Shown: positions 1 through 10,195, counted from the first letter of the stretch. The stretch: DNA of 64,000 nucleotides from Granulibacter bethesdensis CGDNIH1 (GCF_000014285.2 NC_008343.2:1452501-1516500), one strand, 5' to 3'. Notes: generated by a model not told the origin, from the sequence alone. Numbers and translations: made by a program.

Positions 1-72
1 CCGTGCAGTCTGCTCGACCACCATCGGCACCAGAGTGTTGCTGTAGACCTCAACGGGATCGCGATCCCTCAT
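1..72 (-). CDS. clpP: ATP-dependent Clp protease proteolytic subunit, N-terminal 24 residues only
   Basis: Reading the minus strand from the ATG at 72 gives a 24-codon open frame that runs off the window and begins MRDRDPVEVYSNTLVPMVVE. This matches the well-conserved N-terminus of alphaproteobacterial ClpP, the serine protease ring that degrades proteins unfolded by ClpX or ClpA. A Shine-Dalgarno AAGGA lies about 8 bases before the ATG. The position directly downstream of trigger factor on the same strand is the classic tig-clpP order, which supports the call. The catalytic residues lie outside the window. Confidence 0.85.
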   Translation of the reverse strand, partial: MRDRDPVEVYSNTLVPMVVEQTAR

Positions 73-326
73 GTTCCGTATCCTTGCATAGACAGAGCCT
101 GCATCCACCGGGGATGTGTTCCGGTTCAAACGCATGACTCCATGGCTGAGCGACACCGCTGCTTCAGTCAAGTTGAACCGATTCTGATGCTGCCGCCAAG
201 ACAGGGGCGCATCATTCAGATCAAAATAAAATATTTTCTTTTAAAATCATATTGATGCGACGCTTTTTCAAGAGCGGTGTCCAGATAGGATAATGGCCAT
301 CTCCGAAACAGTATCCCGGCATCCAC
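73..326. other. tig-clpP intergenic region
   Basis: This spacer carries no convincing coding frame. It should hold the clpP promoter on the minus strand. I searched for the alphaproteobacterial heat-shock pattern (CTTG, 17 bases, CYTATNT) on that strand and found no good match, so the promoter was not located. The part from about 220 to 255 is AT-rich. Confidence 0.4.
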
Positions 327-369
327 AAAAAATGGCGTGGCCGGATTCCACCGGCCACGCCATTTTTTT
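327..369 (-). terminator. bidirectional rho-independent terminator after tig
   Basis: A perfect 12-bp stem (333-344 with 351-362, TGGCGTGGCCGG and its complement) closes a 6-base loop. It is flanked by an A run on the left and a T run on the right, so it can terminate transcription in both directions. It lies about 50 bases past the trigger factor stop codon. Confidence 0.9.
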
Positions 370-419
370 ATTCTTCGATCCCCCTCTGCCATCGGGCAAC
401 GAGGGAATGACGGGATTAA

Positions 420-1754
420 TCAGGCGATCCCGGCAACATCCTCATCTGCATTCAGCTCTTCGATACTGACAAACTTGTCATCGACCTTGGCCGTTTCCAG
501 AACAAAATCAACGACCTTTTCCTCGAAGATCGGGCCGCGCAGGCTGTCGATCGCCTGCGGGTTCTGGCGGAAAAAGTCCAGAACGGCCTGTTCCTGGCCG
601 GGATAACGGCTGGCTTCGGCACGCATAGCGCGGATCAGCTCGTCATTGCCGACCTGAACACCGTTCACGCGACCAATCTCGGCCAGCAGCAGGCCCAGAC
701 GCACACGGCGTTCTGCGATCTTGCGGTAATCGGCCCGCAGCGTGTCCTCATCCTTGCCCTTGTCGTCCTCGTCCAGCCGATCAGCCTTGCGGTCGGCATC
801 GACGCGCTGCCAGATCTGGTTGAATTCGTTTTCCACCAGAGTCGGCGGCACTTCAAAAGCAGCCTGATCCGCCAGAGCATCCAGCAGGGCACGCTTCACG
901 CGCAGACGGCTGACCTGATCATATTCGTTCTGGATCTGCTGGGTGACGATCTCACGCAGCTTTTCCAGACTGTCGAGGCCCAGCTTCGTGGCGAAGGCAT
1001 CATCAATCACCGGAGCAACAGCCTTTTTCAGGGCCTTGGCGGTGATTTCGAACTGGGCGGGCTTACCAGCCAGCTCCGGCACGCCATATTCTTCCGGGAA
1101 GGTCACGTCGATCACGCGGGTTTCACCCACGGACAGGCCTTCCATCTGCTCGGAAAAACCGGGAATAAAGCCGGTTCCTGCGATCTCGACATCCATATCG
1201 GTGCCGGTGCCGCCCTGGAACGCCACACCATCGGTCTTGCCGACGAAATCCACGGTCAGGAAGTCGCCTTTCTGCGCCGGACGCACTTCCTCGACCGGCT
1301 CCAGATTACGCTGGCGCTGAGCGATCTCCTCCAGAGCCTTGTCGACCGCTTCAGCGCTGGGTTCAGCCTTGAGGCGGGTCAGGGACACGGAACCCAGATC
1401 AGGCAACGTAATATCAGGCAGCAATTCCAGCTCGACCTTGAATTCGACATCCTGATCGAGATCGACGCGCACCAGCTCCACCTTCGGCTGAAGGGCGGGG
1501 CGCAGGCCGCGCTCGCTGACCATGGTCTGGGTCGCTTCATTGACGGTTTCTTCCAGCACTTCCGTCTCGACAGAACGGCCATAGCGCTGACGGACCAGCG
1601 TCATCGGAACCTTGCCAGGGCGGAAGCCGGGAAGCTTCAGAGTCTTGGCCAGCTCGGCCAGACGGCGCGTCCGGCGCTCCTCGATATCAGTGGCCGGCAC
1701 CTGAACGGTGAATCCGCGCTTCAAGCCCTCGGAAAGGGTTTCGGTAACCTGCAT
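420..1754 (-). CDS. tig: trigger factor, ribosome-associated chaperone and peptidyl-prolyl isomerase
   Basis: The 444-residue product has the three trigger-factor parts in order. The N-terminal ribosome-binding domain comes first (about residues 1-150) and includes the signature GFRPGKVPMTLVRQRYG near residues 44-60. The FKBP-type PPIase domain follows (about 160-245, with GDFLTVDFVGKTDG and FPEEYGVPELAGK). The long helical C-terminal arm then forms the substrate cradle. The length is typical of the family. The protein binds nascent chains at the ribosome exit tunnel. An AGGA sits about 10 bases before the ATG. clpP follows downstream and tRNA-Leu lies upstream on the same strand. Confidence 0.97.
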   Translation of the reverse strand: MQVTETLSEGLKRGFTVQVPATDIEERRTRRLAELAKTLKLPGFRPGKVPMTLVRQRYGRSVETEVLEETVNEATQTMVSERGLRPALQPKVELVRVDLDQDVEFKVELELLPDITLPDLGSVSLTRLKAEPSAEAVDKALEEIAQRQRNLEPVEEVRPAQKGDFLTVDFVGKTDGVAFQGGTGTDMDVEIAGTGFIPGFSEQMEGLSVGETRVIDVTFPEEYGVPELAGKPAQFEITAKALKKAVAPVIDDAFATKLGLDSLEKLREIVTQQIQNEYDQVSRLRVKRALLDALADQAAFEVPPTLVENEFNQIWQRVDADRKADRLDEDDKGKDEDTLRADYRKIAERRVRLGLLLAEIGRVNGVQVGNDELIRAMRAEASRYPGQEQAVLDFFRQNPQAIDSLRGPIFEEKVVDFVLETAKVDDKFVSIEELNADEDVAGIA

Positions 1755-1822
1755 CGACCGGGAGTCCTACCCTAAAAAATTGACGCCAGCCCGGTATGCA
1801 CCGTTACGTAGCGGTGATCGGC

Positions 1823-1907
<85 letters not shown>

Positions 1908-1969
1908 GCCGTACCCGTACACCGGGTGGCCCGTACACAAAGCAGCATGCGGGCCAAGAAGCGGCGGCT

Positions 1970-3544
1970 TTAGCGCAGGCCGTGCAAACCCGCAATGCCA
2001 TGAGTGGCCGAAAGCGTGCTGAAAGGGTTTTCACCCTTTGATTTTCGTCGAAAACGACGCAACGGATGCTCTATTCCGTTTCTGGCATCGGCTTCAGCGG
2101 TAGCCAGGCACGGGATCAGATCCTCCGCACACATGCCCGGGCCTGCCAGAGCGGCAGCCCGGCCATGCAGAAAAACGGCGGCACAGGCAGCCTCCCATCG
2201 CTCCATGCCCTGCGCCAGCAGAGCCGCCACGATACCGGACAACACATCCCCGGCGCCCGCCGTACCCAGCCAGGGCGGGGCAGACGCATTAATGGCGGTC
2301 CTCCCATCCGGGGCCGCAATGACTGTATCCGAGCCTTTCAGGATGATCACCGCATTGGTCTGCACAGCCGCCTCACGCGCTGCCTTCAGCTTATCGCCGC
2401 CGATCGCACCGAAGACGCGGGTGAACTCGCCTTCATGCGGGGTCAGCACTGCCGTGCCCTTCAGATGCAACGGATGATTGGCCGCCCAGGAAAACACTCC
2501 GGCATCTGCTACGACCTGGCGGCCTGCATCCACCAGCTGGCGCAAGGCTGCTCCGGCAGCTTCCGGCTCCAGCCCCGGCCCGCAGACCCAGACATGACGG
2601 CGGCGATCCTGAAGCAGAGTGGCAATTGCTTCATCCGTCACGATCAGGCCCGGCTCACCGAAGCGGTAGCCCCATGCGGCTTCACGTCCCGTAGCGATGG
2701 AAACCAGGCCGGCTCCCGCCCTGCGCGCGGCGGCACTCGCAAGACGGGCCGCACCCGGCATGGTCGTCCCACCCAGAACGGTGACATGCCCACGTGAATA
2801 TTTGTGCGATTCCGCTGTCACAACCGGCAGGTGCCATAAAGCGGGACTATTCAGCCAGGCATCGGCAGAAATGCCGTTCAACACAGCCGCTGGCATACCG
2901 ATATCGGCCAGAATGACCTCTCCGCACAGCAACTTCCCCGGCATCAGATAATGCCCCGGTTTGCAGCGGACGAAGGTTATGGTCGCCTGAGCCTGAGTGA
3001 CTTTGCCCATCGATTGGCCGGTTGCCCCATCCAGACCACTGGGCACATCAACGGCAATGACCCGCCCGTCTGCCTTCGCCGCTGCATTACCCAGCATCTC
3101 CGACACGAACGAATCGAGCGGTTTCGACAATCCGGCGCCGAACACGGCATCAATGACGAGATCATATTTCCGGATTGCTTCTATGCCCGTCGTGATAACC
3201 GGACCATTCCACCGCGAAGCCGCCCGAGCCGCATCACTGCCGGGTCGTGGAGGCAAAAGAGCCGCGACCGTAACCGGCCACCCAGCCTGTTGAAGCTTTC
3301 GGGCGGCAACATATCCATCGCCGCCATTATTGCCCGGCCCGGCCATGACCAGTACGCGGCAAGGAGAGGACAATCTTCTCACCAGCCGTGCCACCGCGGC
3401 ACCGGCATGCTCCATCAGCCCGGAACCCGGCACATCCATCCGCGTCGCATCCAGAAGGGCCGCCTGCCGATCAGCCAGCGCCATCGAATGAGGCGTCAGC
3501 AGCGCATGGTCAGGCAGGGCAGAGAAACCGTTGACATCTTTCAC
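1970..3544 (-). CDS. nnr: bifunctional NAD(P)H-hydrate epimerase / ADP-dependent NAD(P)HX dehydratase
   Basis: This 524-residue protein repairs hydrated NADH and NADPH. The N-terminal YjeF_N epimerase domain (about residues 20-220) contains the nucleotide loop MAGPGNNGGDGYVAAR and the substrate segment AVDVPSGLDGATG. The C-terminal ribokinase-like dehydratase domain (about 235-490) has HKYSRGHVTVLGG, VCGPGLE, LTPHEGEFTR and GTAGAGDVLSGIVAALLAQG, the last being the ATP/ADP-binding and catalytic loop. Both halves look intact, as in E. coli YjeF. The start at 3544 is the first in-frame ATG and gives about 20 extra residues before the domain, so a slightly later start is possible. Confidence 0.95.
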   Translation of the reverse strand: MKDVNGFSALPDHALLTPHSMALADRQAALLDATRMDVPGSGLMEHAGAAVARLVRRLSSPCRVLVMAGPGNNGGDGYVAARKLQQAGWPVTVAALLPPRPGSDAARAASRWNGPVITTGIEAIRKYDLVIDAVFGAGLSKPLDSFVSEMLGNAAAKADGRVIAVDVPSGLDGATGQSMGKVTQAQATITFVRCKPGHYLMPGKLLCGEVILADIGMPAAVLNGISADAWLNSPALWHLPVVTAESHKYSRGHVTVLGGTTMPGAARLASAAARRAGAGLVSIATGREAAWGYRFGEPGLIVTDEAIATLLQDRRRHVWVCGPGLEPEAAGAALRQLVDAGRQVVADAGVFSWAANHPLHLKGTAVLTPHEGEFTRVFGAIGGDKLKAAREAAVQTNAVIILKGSDTVIAAPDGRTAINASAPPWLGTAGAGDVLSGIVAALLAQGMERWEAACAAVFLHGRAAALAGPGMCAEDLIPCLATAEADARNGIEHPLRRFRRKSKGENPFSTLSATHGIAGLHGLR

Positions 3545-3744
3545 ATCTCGATTTCCTGAACAACAGTACCTTTACAGACACCGGCTACAGATACCGACAG
3601 GGCAGAATTCTGCTGCCATCATCCTGTCAAAAAGACCGGCTATTTTTTCTGAAGAAATCATCGCCGGGAAGAGTGCAATCGGCTACGTCTCGGCTCCATG
3701 GTTTTTGATCCGCTGTGCCGGCTTACATCAAACGGGGTTGCGAC

Positions 3745-4194
3745 ATGTTGAGTTCTGTTCTGCTGGCCGTCCATCTTCTGGGGACCGTGCTGTGGGTGGG
3801 CGGCATGATTTTCGCCCTGTTCGTGCTGCGGCCCAACCTCATTCTCATTCAGCCTGCCGAACGGGTCGCCTTTCATATGGCCGTGCTGGGACGGTTTTTC
3901 GCCATTCTGCGACTGGTCATTCCGGCCATTCTGCTCAGCGGGTTCATCATGAGCTTCAGCCTTTACGGCTCTTTCGCCCGTGCCCCCTGGCAGGTGCATG
4001 TCATGACACTGACCGGCCTGATCATGGCTTGTGTCTACGGTGCCATCCTGAGCGGACCATGGCGGAGCCTTCAGAATGGCGCCATCCCTCCTGTCAGCGC
4101 TTTTGACCGGATCAGGCAACTGGTGCATGTGAATTTCGGCCTGGGTTTCATCACGATCATCATTGCATGCACAATCCGGACCTATATTGGTTGA
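3745..4194 (+). CDS. CopD/HemJ-like four-helix membrane protein
   Basis: The 149-residue protein has four predicted membrane helices. The first contains LLAVHLLGTVLWVGGMIFAL, with a His and the VGG motif typical of the copper resistance protein D (CopD) fold. A second conserved His is in RQLVHVNFGLGF in the last helix. Such proteins sit in the inner membrane and are linked to copper or haem handling, but the exact substrate cannot be read from sequence. The ATG at 3745 is preferred over 3715 because GGGG precedes it and the hydrophobic helix then starts at once. It is not obviously in an operon with the efflux genes that follow 190 bases later. Confidence 0.65.
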   Translation: MLSSVLLAVHLLGTVLWVGGMIFALFVLRPNLILIQPAERVAFHMAVLGRFFAILRLVIPAILLSGFIMSFSLYGSFARAPWQVHVMTLTGLIMACVYGAILSGPWRSLQNGAIPPVSAFDRIRQLVHVNFGLGFITIIIACTIRTYIG

Positions 4195-4383
4195 AAGGGA
4201 TCATGGCGGGATAGACATATTCCCGTTACAATTTCTCTGTTCCCTTACACCCCGTCTCTATTGGCCACTCTCTGGAAACGCGTGCCAAGTATTACGCCTT
4301 CGCCCTCAGCCGAACGGTATTACCCTGTGCTTCGGCATCAGGGATTCCTGTTCCTTGTCCATCAGCCGGAAGCACGATCACGT

Positions 4384-5844
4384 ATGGCGGTAAGAACATG
4401 GGCACTGGGCCCGTTTCTGGCGGCTATTTTGGGGGCCTGTTCGCTCGGGCCCAGCTGGAAATCTCCGGATTTGGATATCCCCGCCGCTTTCCGTGCCACT
4501 CCTGCCAGTGCACAAGCGGCCTGGCCGTCTGCCGAGTGGTGGCGTGACTTCAATCAGCCGGAACTGACGGAGCTGATGGAAGAAGCCAAAGCCCGCAATT
4601 TCGACATCGCCGCCGCCATTGCCCGTGTCCGTCAAGCCGATGCACAGGCACGCGTCTCCGGCGCGCCATTGTTACCCGCCTCATCCCTGTCGGGAGGCCA
4701 TTCATGGAATCAGACAGCACGGACCAAAAACGGGGCATCCGGTGTCTCCGTCGGGGCGGGCAACACCATTCTGACACCTGGCAATCATACCAATGAAGTC
4801 CGGCAATATAACATTTCTGATACAATCAGCTATGAGCTGGATTTCTGGGGCAAAAATCGTGCGACTTTCGAGGCCGCAAAGGAAAGTGCCCAGTATAGCC
4901 GTTTCGATCAGGCCACCGTAGCACTGACGACGACAGCCGCTGTCGCCACCACCTATTTCAATATTCTGGGCTTTCAGGCACGCGTCGCCATTGCCGAGGA
5001 CAATCTGCGGCAAAGTGAGGAAACACTGAAGGTCATCCGTGCCCGTTTCGAGGCAGGAACTGCCTCTTTGCTGGATGTCTCACAGCAGGAAGCGCTGATG
5101 GAGGGATTACGCGCCAACGTCCCGGCACTCCGTTCCCAGCTGGAACAGCAGGTGATCAGCCTCGGTCTCCTGGTCGGTCGGCCGCCGGAAATGGTCTCCG
5201 TCAAAGGAGGATCCCTGGAACAGGCGACCATCCCACAACCAGCCCCCGGTCTGCCCGTTGATCTGGTGGCACGGCGGCCGGATATTGCCGCCGCCGAAGC
5301 TCAGCTTGCCTCCGCCAACGCCAATATCAAGGTTGCACGGGCGAAGTTCTTTCCCTCCTTTACCCTGACGGCAAGCGGGGGATTTCAGGCTTTGACGATG
5401 GCTTACCTGTTTACGCCTCAGGGGCAGATTGCCAGCCTCAGCAGCAGCGTGGCCCAGACGGTTTTCGATAACGGCGTTCTGTTCGGTAATCTCGATATTG
5501 CCAAAGGCCGCTATGAGGAGTTGCTCGCGACCTATCGCAAGGCCGTGGTGCAGGCTTTCACCGATGTGGAAAATGCCATCACCTCCTATCGGTACGCTAC
5601 TGAACAGGAAGCAATGCAGCGCAAGGCTGTGGAGGTCTCACGACGCGCGGCCGATGTCGCGCGCGCCCAGCTTCTGGCCGGGGTGATTGATGTTACTGCC
5701 CTGTTGCAGGCACAACAGACCTTGTTCAGTAATCAGGCCACTCTGGCTCAGGTCAGGTTGTCGCGATTTGAAGCGGTCATCAATCTCTACAAGGCCCTTG
5801 GCGGTGGCTGGACCCGCTTGCCCGCTCCCGGACACAAGATATGA
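4384..5844 (+). CDS. outer-membrane efflux lipoprotein of the RND NodT/OprM family
   Basis: The 486-residue product begins with a short signal peptide ending in a lipobox (LAAILGAC, Cys at about residue 19), so it should be acylated and anchored in the outer membrane. Two repeated outer-membrane-efflux-protein halves follow. They include WWRDFNQPELTELMEEA, the coiled region ISYELDFWGKNRATFEAAKE, the second-half LPVDLVARRPDIAAAEAQLA, and a C-terminal helix ending near ALGGGWT. These are hallmarks of the TolC-like trimer channels that pair with RND pumps. An upstream in-frame ATG at 4261 would bury the signal peptide, so 4384 is chosen. It overlaps the adaptor gene by 4 bases. Confidence 0.92.
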   Translation: MAVRTWALGPFLAAILGACSLGPSWKSPDLDIPAAFRATPASAQAAWPSAEWWRDFNQPELTELMEEAKARNFDIAAAIARVRQADAQARVSGAPLLPASSLSGGHSWNQTARTKNGASGVSVGAGNTILTPGNHTNEVRQYNISDTISYELDFWGKNRATFEAAKESAQYSRFDQATVALTTTAAVATTYFNILGFQARVAIAEDNLRQSEETLKVIRARFEAGTASLLDVSQQEALMEGLRANVPALRSQLEQQVISLGLLVGRPPEMVSVKGGSLEQATIPQPAPGLPVDLVARRPDIAAAEAQLASANANIKVARAKFFPSFTLTASGGFQALTMAYLFTPQGQIASLSSSVAQTVFDNGVLFGNLDIAKGRYEELLATYRKAVVQAFTDVENAITSYRYATEQEAMQRKAVEVSRRAADVARAQLLAGVIDVTALLQAQQTLFSNQATLAQVRLSRFEAVINLYKALGGGWTRLPAPGHKI

Positions 5845-7082
5845 AATTCCGTACTTTTGCGATCTGGCTGCTTCTGGTTGCCACTGCGGGAAGCGGGGTT
5901 TACTGGCTCGTCAACCATACCAAACAATCCCGGCCGCATCACGCTGGTGGAAGGCCCACGCAGGCGGGGGGCAGTCATGCCGTGGTTGTAAGAACCGCGG
6001 ACGTTATAACGCAGGACATTCCGGTTTTTCTGGACGGGCTGGGGACTGTACAAGGTTTTTACACCGTTACGGTGCAGCCGATGGTCAGCGGCCCATTGCT
6101 GGAAGTCCGCTTTACCGAAGGTCAGGACGTCCACCGTGGCGATATTCTGGCACAGATCAATCCCCGTGCTTACAAAGCGACCCTCGACCAGTATATCGCC
6201 AAGAAAGCGCAGGATGAGGCCAATCTCGCCAATGCGAAGCTCGATCTGAAACGCTATGAGCAATTGGGGCGGAACAACTACACCTCGGCCCAGACACTGG
6301 CCACCCAGCGGGCCACGGTGGCGCAGAACGAAGCCCTGGTGAAGCAGGATCAGGCCCTGATTGACGGCGCCCGCACCAATCTGGACTGGACCACCATCCG
6401 CGCCCCGATTGATGGCCGCACCGGATTGAGACAGGTGGATGTCGGCAATCTGATCAGCAGCAGTTCCACCAACGGTCTGGTGGTGATCACACAAATCGAG
6501 CCGATTGCCGTTATCTTCACATTGCCTCAGCAGGTTCTGCCCAGGCTGATACGCGCCATTCAGCACGAAAATGGTACGCCTCTTTCAGTGATTGCCCTGC
6601 CGCAGGGGAATGCAACGGGTGGCGAGCGCCCGGATGATCCGGACGTTCTGGATAAAGGCGCACTGACCGTGCTCAACAATCAGGTGGACAGCACCACCGG
6701 CACAGTCAAGCTGAAAGCCGTGTTCCCGAATAAAAATCACCTTCTCTGGCCTGGCGGTTTCGTGAATGCTCGTCTGCTGGTGGAAACTTTGCATGGTGCC
6801 GTCACAGTACCGCCGCTGGCGATTCAGCACGGACCGGACAGCGCTTTTGTCTGGATCGTCAACAAAGATAAAACCGTTTCAAGGCGTACTGTCACAACCG
6901 GCCAGGAAAACCAGAGTGCGATCGTCATCAAGGACGGTCTGCATCCAGGCGAAACGGTCGTGCTGGATGGTGCATCCCGCCTGACTGACGGCGCGACCGT
7001 CAGTATCGCCACGGATCAGCCACCCGGACAGACACCTCCTCAACAGAAGCCCCATCCGCACGGGAACAGGCCGCACGGATGA
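5841..7082 (+). CDS. mdtA: RND efflux periplasmic adaptor subunit (MdtA-like membrane fusion protein)
   Basis: The 413-residue protein has an N-terminal membrane anchor (about residues 7-25) followed by the HlyD-type lipoyl, coiled-coil hairpin and beta-barrel domains. VQPMVSGPLLEVRFTEGQDV and LDWTTIRAPIDGRTGLRQVD are the two lipoyl half-motifs, with the hairpin between them (about 105-175). The C-terminus is Pro/His rich, as in MdtA. It bridges the inner-membrane pump and the outer-membrane channel. The start overlaps the preceding stop (ATGA), and its own end overlaps the next gene by 4 bases, so the genes are translationally coupled. Confidence 0.93.
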   Translation: MKFRTFAIWLLLVATAGSGVYWLVNHTKQSRPHHAGGRPTQAGGSHAVVVRTADVITQDIPVFLDGLGTVQGFYTVTVQPMVSGPLLEVRFTEGQDVHRGDILAQINPRAYKATLDQYIAKKAQDEANLANAKLDLKRYEQLGRNNYTSAQTLATQRATVAQNEALVKQDQALIDGARTNLDWTTIRAPIDGRTGLRQVDVGNLISSSSTNGLVVITQIEPIAVIFTLPQQVLPRLIRAIQHENGTPLSVIALPQGNATGGERPDDPDVLDKGALTVLNNQVDSTTGTVKLKAVFPNKNHLLWPGGFVNARLLVETLHGAVTVPPLAIQHGPDSAFVWIVNKDKTVSRRTVTTGQENQSAIVIKDGLHPGETVVLDGASRLTDGATVSIATDQPPGQTPPQQKPHPHGNRPHG

Positions 7083-10000
7083 GTATATCCGCGCCCTTTA
7101 TTGCGCGTCCGATCGCAACCTCCCTGCTGGCGATTGCGATGATGCTCGGTGGATTGCTGGGCTATCTATGGCTGCCTGTTTCCTCTCTGCCGGAGGTCGA
7201 TTTTCCGACCATACAGGTGATGACCCGTCTGCCTGGCCTCAGCCCTACCGGCTCCGCCCTGCTGCTGACAGCGCCGCTGGAGCGCCAGTTCGGGCAGATT
7301 CCCGGCTTGACAAGCATGATCTCCACCAGTGCCGATGGCATCAGCCAGATTACGCTGCAATTCGATCTGTCCCGTAACATGGACAGCGCGGCACAGGATG
7401 TTCAGGCTGCCATCAATGCTGCCAACGGAACGCTGCCGGCAAATCTGCCTTATCCGCCGACATATTCAAAAATCAATCCGGCGGATGCACCGATCCTGTC
7501 TCTGGCCCTGACATCGGGGACTGTACCACTGGATGCGATTGCAGATATTACCGATACTGTTCTGCAACCAAAACTATCGCAGCTTCCGGGTGTCGGGCGG
7601 GCCACCATTCAGGGGAGCCTGCGCAAGGCCGTGCGGATCAGGCTGTTGCCGGATCGGCTGGCAGCGTATGGTCTGTCTCTGGAAGATGTCCGCAATGCTG
7701 TTTCCAATGCGAATGTAAACGGAGCGAAAGGCGGCTTCGACGGTGCTGAACGCTCCATCCAGCTAGGCGCCAATGATCAGCTTGTGTCGCCGGATGCCTA
7801 TCGTTCTCTGGTCATCGCATGGCGCAATAACGCACCCGTCCGGCTGTCGAATATTGCCAGCATTGTGAACGGACTCGAAAACAATCATGTCGGGGCATGG
7901 GTTCTTCGCAGCGGAACACAGCAATCAGCCGTCGTACTGGATATCCAGCGCCAGCCCGGAGCCAATATCGTCGCAACCGTCGGCGCAATCAGGGAAGCCC
8001 TGCCGGAATTACAGAACGCTCTTCCGGCGGGAGTACAACTTTCGATCATTGCCGACCGCACCGATACCATCCGTGCCTCTGTCGCCGAGGTCGAGATAAC
8101 ACTCGTTCTGTCGATCCTGCTGGTCGTCGCGGTGATCTACCTGTTTCTGGGTTCCTTACGGGCGACGATCATCCCGGGCATTGCGCTGCCACTCTCCCTG
8201 ATCGGGACGTTTGCGGTGATGTATGAGGCTGGATACAGTCTCGACAATCTTTCCCTGATGGCTTTGACCATCGCGACCGGTTTCGTAGTCGATGACGCCA
8301 TCGTCATGATCGAAAACGTAGTGCGGTATATCGAGCGCGGGGTGCCTCCACTTCAGGCCGCTTATGAAGGGGCACGGCAGATCGGCTTCACCATCATATC
8401 GCTGACAGTCTCGCTGGTGGCCGTGTTCATACCGCTGCTGTTCATGTCCGGTGTGGTAGGGCGGCTGTTCAAGGAATTTGCCATTACGCTCACCGTGGCG
8501 GTGGTTGTCTCCGCAGTGATCTCCCTGACATTGACCCCGATGATGTGTGGCAGATTGCTGCGCCCCCTGCATGAGGAAAGGCCCGGTCTTCTGCCACGTC
8601 TGTTCGAGCGTGGATTTTCCGCCTGTCTGGAGGTCTACCGCCGCACGCTGCATATCGCTCTGGCACACCAGGGCGTGGTACTGCTGGTTGCCTTCTCATC
8701 CCTTGCCATCACCATCCTCCTTTATGTGATGACTCCGAAAGGATTTCTGCCCGCACAGGATACCGGGATCATCACGATCGTCACGGAGGCCGACCAGAGC
8801 GTTTCCATCAAACGCATGGGGACCCTGCAAAACAATGCCGCCCGCCTTTTGGCCAAGGATCCAGCCGTGGCAACGATCACGTCTCTGGTCGGGGTCGGCA
8901 CGACCAATGCCACGCCCAATACAGGCCGCTTGACCGTCGTCCTGAAACCGCCCGCCCTGCGTGATCCGGTGCTGGAAGTAATGGAGCGGTTTCGCATCAT
9001 CTTCGCACATCAACCCGGCCTGACGGCGTATATGCAGGCGCAACAGGATATCCAGATCGGAACCCGTATTACGCGTACCCAGTATCAGTACACCATTATT
9101 GATACGGATGTGAGGGAACTTCAGCAATGGGCACCTCGTCTGCTGCATACGCTGAAAGCATTGCCCATGTTGCAGGATGTTGCTTCTGACCAGCAGGATC
9201 AGGGCAGCGCGATCATGATTACTGTCGACCGCGCCGCCGCCATGCGTCTTGGCATTACCGTACAGGCAATTGAGGATACGCTGTATGATGCTTTCGGGCA
9301 GCGACAGATCTCCACCATCTATGCGCAGTCCAACCAGTATCGCGTGGTGCTGGAATCCGACCCGGCGTGGCAGTCACTCCCGGATGTGCTCAACCGTCTG
9401 CGTGTGCCGGGGCAGAACGACACGCAGGTTCCGCTGGCGGCGGTGGCAACGCTCGCTCCGGTCAGCGCACCGCTCGCCATCACCCATCAGGAACAGTTTC
9501 CCTCGGTCACGTTCAGCTTCAATCTGGCACCGGGGATATCCTTGGAACAGGCCATGAGCAGCATCTCTGCCGCCAGTCTCCAGATCGGGGTGCCGGAAAC
9601 GATTGCCGGTTCCTATGCGGGTGATGCCGCCGAATTCCAGCGTAGTCTGGCCAGCGAGCCATGGCTTATCCTTGCCGCCATCATTGTGATCTACATCGTG
9701 CTGGGCGTGCTGTATGAGAGCACCATCCATCCGGTTACAATCCTCTCCACGCTGCCTTCCGCAGGCATCGGCGCGCTTCTGGCCCTGATGGCGACCGGAA
9801 CCAATCTTTCTCTGGTTGCGCTGATCGGCATCGTGCTGCTGATGGGCATCGTCAAGAAAAATGCGATCATGATGATCGACTTCGCTATCGAGGCGGAGCG
9901 GGATCGTGGGCTTTCCCCCGCGGCAGCGATTGAAGAAGCCTGCCTGCTGCGCTTCCGTCCCATCATCATGACGACAGCGGCCGCCTTGCTGGGGGCACTG

Positions 10001-10192
10001 CCGCTGGCGCTCCAGCATGGAGCCGGATCGGAATTACGCTATCCGCTGGGCATCACCATCATTGGGGGCCTGCTGCTGAGCCAGTTGCTGACCCTTTATA
10101 CCACACCGGTCATCTATCTGATGATGGAGCGTGTGCGCATGCGCCTCAACCATGGCCGCAAGCCCGGTCCGCTGGATCTGCCGGCAGACTGA
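7079..10192 (+). CDS. mdtB: multidrug efflux RND permease subunit (MdtB-like)
   Basis: This 1037-residue inner-membrane pump has the 12-helix RND layout with two large periplasmic loops. Family marks include the N-terminal FIARPIATSLLAIAMMLGG, the proton-relay helix TIATGFVVDDAIVMIENVVR (adjacent Asp pair), the PLALQHGAGSELRYPLGI segment near the C-terminus, and GIVLLMGIVKKNAIMMIDFA. It uses the proton gradient to export drugs or other amphiphiles. It begins inside the adaptor stop codon and is followed 3 bases later by a second, related pump, as in E. coli mdtABC where MdtB and MdtC form a heterotrimer. The substrate is unknown. Confidence 0.93.
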   Translation: MSISAPFIARPIATSLLAIAMMLGGLLGYLWLPVSSLPEVDFPTIQVMTRLPGLSPTGSALLLTAPLERQFGQIPGLTSMISTSADGISQITLQFDLSRNMDSAAQDVQAAINAANGTLPANLPYPPTYSKINPADAPILSLALTSGTVPLDAIADITDTVLQPKLSQLPGVGRATIQGSLRKAVRIRLLPDRLAAYGLSLEDVRNAVSNANVNGAKGGFDGAERSIQLGANDQLVSPDAYRSLVIAWRNNAPVRLSNIASIVNGLENNHVGAWVLRSGTQQSAVVLDIQRQPGANIVATVGAIREALPELQNALPAGVQLSIIADRTDTIRASVAEVEITLVLSILLVVAVIYLFLGSLRATIIPGIALPLSLIGTFAVMYEAGYSLDNLSLMALTIATGFVVDDAIVMIENVVRYIERGVPPLQAAYEGARQIGFTIISLTVSLVAVFIPLLFMSGVVGRLFKEFAITLTVAVVVSAVISLTLTPMMCGRLLRPLHEERPGLLPRLFERGFSACLEVYRRTLHIALAHQGVVLLVAFSSLAITILLYVMTPKGFLPAQDTGIITIVTEADQSVSIKRMGTLQNNAARLLAKDPAVATITSLVGVGTTNATPNTGRLTVVLKPPALRDPVLEVMERFRIIFAHQPGLTAYMQAQQDIQIGTRITRTQYQYTIIDTDVRELQQWAPRLLHTLKALPMLQDVASDQQDQGSAIMITVDRAAAMRLGITVQAIEDTLYDAFGQRQISTIYAQSNQYRVVLESDPAWQSLPDVLNRLRVPGQNDTQVPLAAVATLAPVSAPLAITHQEQFPSVTFSFNLAPGISLEQAMSSISAASLQIGVPETIAGSYAGDAAEFQRSLASEPWLILAAIIVIYIVLGVLYESTIHPVTILSTLPSAGIGALLALMATGTNLSLVALIGIVLLMGIVKKNAIMMIDFAIEAERDRGLSPAAAIEEACLLRFRPIIMTTAAALLGALPLALQHGAGSELRYPLGITIIGGLLLSQLLTLYTTPVIYLMMERVRMRLNHGRKPGPLDLPAD

Positions 10193-10195
10193 GCG

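Noticed and set aside
73-326. Heat-shock promoter for clpP
   Set aside because: I looked for CTTG-N17-CYTATNT on the minus strand and found no acceptable match.
5787-6566. 259-residue open frame on the minus strand
   Set aside because: It is antisense to the adaptor gene of the efflux operon and carries no recognisable motif.
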